A stretch of DNA of 64,000 nucleotides from Mycolicibacterium chlorophenolicum (GTDB lineage Bacteria > Actinomycetota > Actinomycetes > Mycobacteriales > Mycobacteriaceae). Both the position numbers and the translations under genes were made by a program. Shown here in pieces: positions 61,917 through 64,000 of the stretch. The notes beneath the pieces are model-generated. The model did no database searches. It was not told the origin of the DNA and saw only the letters and a list, made by a program, of their open reading frames with translations. Location of the stretch: the NCBI RefSeq assembly GCF_001044235.1, contig NZ_JYNL01000020.1:708045-772044 (forward strand), in the 5' to 3' direction. How positions within the stretch are numbered: position 1 is the first letter of the stretch; the number at the start of each line of letters is the position of its first letter.

Positions 61917-62990
61917 TCAACGGTCGGACGCGCGGTAGGCGGCCACGATCGGTTCGAGTTCGTCGGGCGTGGCGCCGTGCATGATCACCGCGTCCGCGCC
62001 GTAGTCGAACTCCTGACGCAGCCGGTCGACGCACTGCTGCGCAGAGCCCGTCGCCGCGGGTTCCAGCCACTCGTCGGGGATCAGTGTCGCGATGTGCTCG
62101 ATCTGATCGGCGGTGGCCTTGTGGTCGATGCCGCCCGGGACCGACTGCACCACGGGATCGTCCCGGAAGCGTTGCAGCACAGCAGGATCCCAGCCGTTGG
62201 TGCGGACCAGCAGGTCACCGTAGCCCTGCAGATAGGTGGCCAGCCGAGCCACCGTCTTCTTCAGCCGCAGCTCCTCGGGCAGGTGGTCCCCCACCGTCGC
62301 GAAGCACGACCACACCCGGACGTCGGCCGGGTCGCGGCCCGCCTGCTCGGCGGCGTCCTTCACAGTGGTGACGGCGCGCTGCAGCGTCTCGGGGGTGAAG
62401 TAGGTGTGCAGGATGACGTCGTCGAACACCCGACCGCCCAGCGCCAGCGTCTGGGGGCCGAACGCGACGATCGCGAGCCGGATGTCCTCGCGGAAGTCGG
62501 GGTCCAGGAAGAGCAGGTTGTACTGGCCGATCGGGCCGTCGTGGCCGAAGATCAGTTCACCGTGCCACAGCCTGCGCATGACCTGCGCGAAGTCCTCCAT
62601 CTGCGCGGTCGTCACGGCCGGCACACCGAACGCGTCGTACATCGCTGCGATGCCCCGCCCGATCCCGAGGGTGAACCGCCCCCCCGAGAGCCGGTGCATC
62701 GTGGTCGCCCACGACCCGGTGATCAGCGGATGCCGGGTGTTGTGGTTGGTGGCGGCGGTGGCGATCCGCATCCGCGAGGTGACCGCCAGCGCGGCGCCGG
62801 TCAGCGACGAGGCCTCCTTGACGTTCCAGCGCTCGGAGATGAACCCCGTGCCGAAGCCGAGTTCCTCGCCGCGACGCGCCTCGTCCATCAGCCCGGCGGG
62901 ACCGTCGCCGCCGGCGCCGGCCAGCAGATAGAACCCCAGCTCGTCGAGCACCCGACGACCTCCCGGGGTCGCGTCGCTCGTATCCGTCAC
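61917..62990 (-). CDS. LLM-class F420-dependent oxidoreductase, TIGR03857-like
   Basis: The 357-residue luciferase-like protein has LGFGTGFISERWNVKEASSL, NHNTRHPLITGSWATTMHRL, GRFTLGIGRGIAAMYDAFG and VILHTYFTPETLQRAV, which recall the TIGR03857 family of F420 enzymes in mycobacteria. The start is GTG (62988-62990), overlapping the stop of the NTF2-like gene (GTGA). Three reverse-strand genes form an operon; the second LLM gene follows directly. Confidence 0.86.
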   Translation of the reverse strand: MTDTSDATPGGRRVLDELGFYLLAGAGGDGPAGLMDEARRGEELGFGTGFISERWNVKEASSLTGAALAVTSRMRIATAATNHNTRHPLITGSWATTMHRLSGGRFTLGIGRGIAAMYDAFGVPAVTTAQMEDFAQVMRRLWHGELIFGHDGPIGQYNLLFLDPDFREDIRLAIVAFGPQTLALGGRVFDDVILHTYFTPETLQRAVTTVKDAAEQAGRDPADVRVWSCFATVGDHLPEELRLKKTVARLATYLQGYGDLLVRTNGWDPAVLQRFRDDPVVQSVPGGIDHKATADQIEHIATLIPDEWLEPAATGSAQQCVDRLRQEFDYGADAVIMHGATPDELEPIVAAYRASDR

Positions 62991-63361
62991 GCCCAGACTC
63001 CTTGCTTGTAGCCGCAGTTCCAGACCTCGGTGATCCTGCCATCGACGACGCGGAAGATCTCCATACTCCCGATGGTGGTCTCGGTGCCGTCCGTCAGCCG
63101 CATGGGTGACTGGTAGACGACCGCGACATGCTCGCCGTCGTCGCCGGCCACCACCAGGTGCAGGTCGAAGCGGATCGTCTCGAACATCGCGAGATGGTCG
63201 ACGACGCGCGCGACCGCCTGGTCGTGCGTCAGCGTGACGGCCGCACCCACCTCGTGCCGAATCACCGTCTCGCCGAGGAGCTCCCCCGCCAGCGCGACGT
63301 CGCGCTGATTCCAGACCACGAGGTTGTACTGCTCCACCACGTCGCGGGCGGTACGGGTCAT
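62987..63361 (-). CDS. NTF2-like/SnoaL-type small protein
   Basis: The 124-residue protein has the cone-shaped alpha+beta fold of NTF2-like proteins: TARDVVEQYNLVVWNQRD helix, RHEVGAAVTLTHDQAVA, and the final strands GSMEIFRVVDGRITEVWNCG. Members include ketosteroid isomerases, dehydratases and polyketide cyclases. It is the first gene of the LLM operon and probably acts on the same compound. Confidence 0.83.
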   Translation of the reverse strand: MTRTARDVVEQYNLVVWNQRDVALAGELLGETVIRHEVGAAVTLTHDQAVARVVDHLAMFETIRFDLHLVVAGDDGEHVAVVYQSPMRLTDGTETTIGSMEIFRVVDGRITEVWNCGYKQGVWA

Positions 63362-63441
63362 CACGACACCTCCAACCGGGGACGGCCCGCACTGACCATA
63401 CAACTCGGCCGCAGGTGTTCACTCCGGATACCGGGCCGGTC

Positions 63442-63447
63442 TAGAGT
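63442..63447 (+). promoter_or_regulatory. -10 hexamer of a leaderless acyl-CoA synthetase gene
   Basis: TAGAGT ends 7 nt before the ATG at 63455, the same leaderless geometry seen at fecB. Confidence 0.45.
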
Positions 63448-63454
63448 CCAACGC

Positions 63455-64000
63455 ATGCCACAGCCGAATGAGTTCACCGTTCCCGGCGCCGCCGACGCGG
63501 TCGTCCGGGTCATCGGTGACCGCGAGTTCATCATCCAGGGCGAGCGGCGTCTGACCTATGCGCAGATCGTCGAGCGGTCGAACCGGTTCGGGGCGTTCCT
63601 GCACGCCCAGGGGCTGGGGTGCCACACCGAGCGCAGCGGGCTGCCCGGGCACGAGGTGGGCCAGGATCTGCTCGGCATCTACGCGCACAACGGCCCGGAG
63701 TACGTGGAGGGGATGCTGGGCGCGTGGCGCGCCCGCGTCGCCCCGTTCAACGTCAACTACCGCTACGTCAAGAGCGAGCTGCACTACCTGCTGTCGGATT
63801 CGGGCGCCTCCGCACTGCTCTACCATTCCGCGTTCGCCCCGCGGCTGGCCGAGGTGCTCCCCGATCTTCCGGCGCTGCGCGTGCTCATCCAGATCGCGGA
63901 CGACTCGGGCAACGAATTGTTGCCCGGTGCAGTCGATTACGAGTCGATCGTCGGGGAAGGGCCAGCCGATCCGCCTCCGGTCGAGCCCTCGCCCGACGAT
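63455..64000 (+). CDS. Acyl-CoA synthetase (FadD-like), 5' part
   Basis: The visible 182 residues are the N-terminal domain of an AMP-forming acyl-CoA synthetase: RRLTYAQIVERSNRFGAFLH, LGIYAHNGPEYVEGMLGAWR, APFNVNYRYVKSELHYLL and SGASALLYHSAFAPRLAEV. The ATP-binding and catalytic motifs lie beyond the window. Divergent from the NTF2-like gene, it may activate a lipid or steroid acid processed by the neighbouring F420 enzymes. Confidence 0.88.
   Translation, partial: MPQPNEFTVPGAADAVVRVIGDREFIIQGERRLTYAQIVERSNRFGAFLHAQGLGCHTERSGLPGHEVGQDLLGIYAHNGPEYVEGMLGAWRARVAPFNVNYRYVKSELHYLLSDSGASALLYHSAFAPRLAEVLPDLPALRVLIQIADDSGNELLPGAVDYESIVGEGPADPPPVEPSPDD

Overview
This window looks like chromosomal DNA of a fast-growing mycobacterium (Mycolicibacterium/Mycobacterium type). 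It is GC-rich, many genes start with GTG or TTG, and neighbouring genes commonly overlap as ATGA or GTGA. The gene backbone matches my recollection of the M. tuberculosis Rv3043c-Rv3063 block in order and orientation: ctaD, fecB, adhC, a DUF3349 protein, nrdF2, a TetR regulator, nrdE-nrdI-nrdH, an FMN reductase, a TetR regulator, dinB2 (dinP), an SDR, a TetR regulator, cyp136, ligB and cstA. Several accessory islands are interleaved with this backbone. I see no rRNA, tRNA, CRISPR array, insertion sequence or phage gene. Layout: (1) 1-1554, ctaD 5' end and divergent fecB. (2) 1547-14015, an 11-gene reverse-strand operon for uptake and breakdown of allantoin or a related ureide (2-oxoglutarate oxygenase, orphan protein, allantoicase, Asp/Glu-racemase-fold enzyme, allantoinase, lactonase-like metallo-hydrolase, peptide-type ABC transporter, cysteine hydrolase) with a divergent TetR gene. 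(3) 14159-21040, adhC, DUF3349, an APC permease behind a strong leader hairpin, and a three-subunit molybdenum hydroxylase of the PaoABC/YagTSR type. (4) 21165-25646, two signalling clusters: a NarL-type regulator, a receiver-only protein and a GAF histidine kinase, then an OmpR-type regulator and its kinase. (5) 25709-29671, a six-gene electron-transfer module (secreted Pro-rich protein, ApbE flavin transferase, ferric-reductase-like di-heme membrane protein, NuoF-like NADH module, 3Fe-4S-type ferredoxin, DUF2231 membrane protein), separated from the OmpR regulator by a 62-bp region holding a large inverted repeat. (6) 29684-43063, the class Ib ribonucleotide reductase genes nrdF2 and nrdHIE, with candidate NrdR boxes before both. 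Between them lie an ABCG-like exporter, an HD-GYP/LuxR protein, a class III adenylate cyclase, a TetR regulator, a geranylgeranyl-reductase-type flavoprotein, SMI1/KNR4 and VOC proteins, and a LysR-effector-domain/DUF5997 pair. (7) 43283-49933, FMN reductase/TetR, the DinB2 polymerase, an AAA ATPase, SDR/TetR and cyp136. (8) 49940-55069, a free-standing LeuA regulatory domain behind a putative Leu/Val leader peptide and alternative RNA hairpins, then a TauE/SafE transporter, a kinase-like phosphotransferase, a PoxB-like ThDP enzyme and an SDR. (9) 55184-64000, a membrane-anchored sulfite-oxidase-family enzyme, ligB, cstA-ybdD, two F420-type luciferase-like oxidoreductases, an NTF2-like protein and the 5' part of an acyl-CoA synthetase. 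The features most worth following up are the putative leader-peptide attenuator upstream of the lone LeuA domain (50422-50551), the two-component-linked redox module with its 25663-25696 inverted repeat and an NADH subunit that lacks one canonical cluster ligand, and the ureide operon, whose extra oxygenase, orphan protein and Gly/Cys racemase-fold enzyme do not fit the textbook allantoin pathway.
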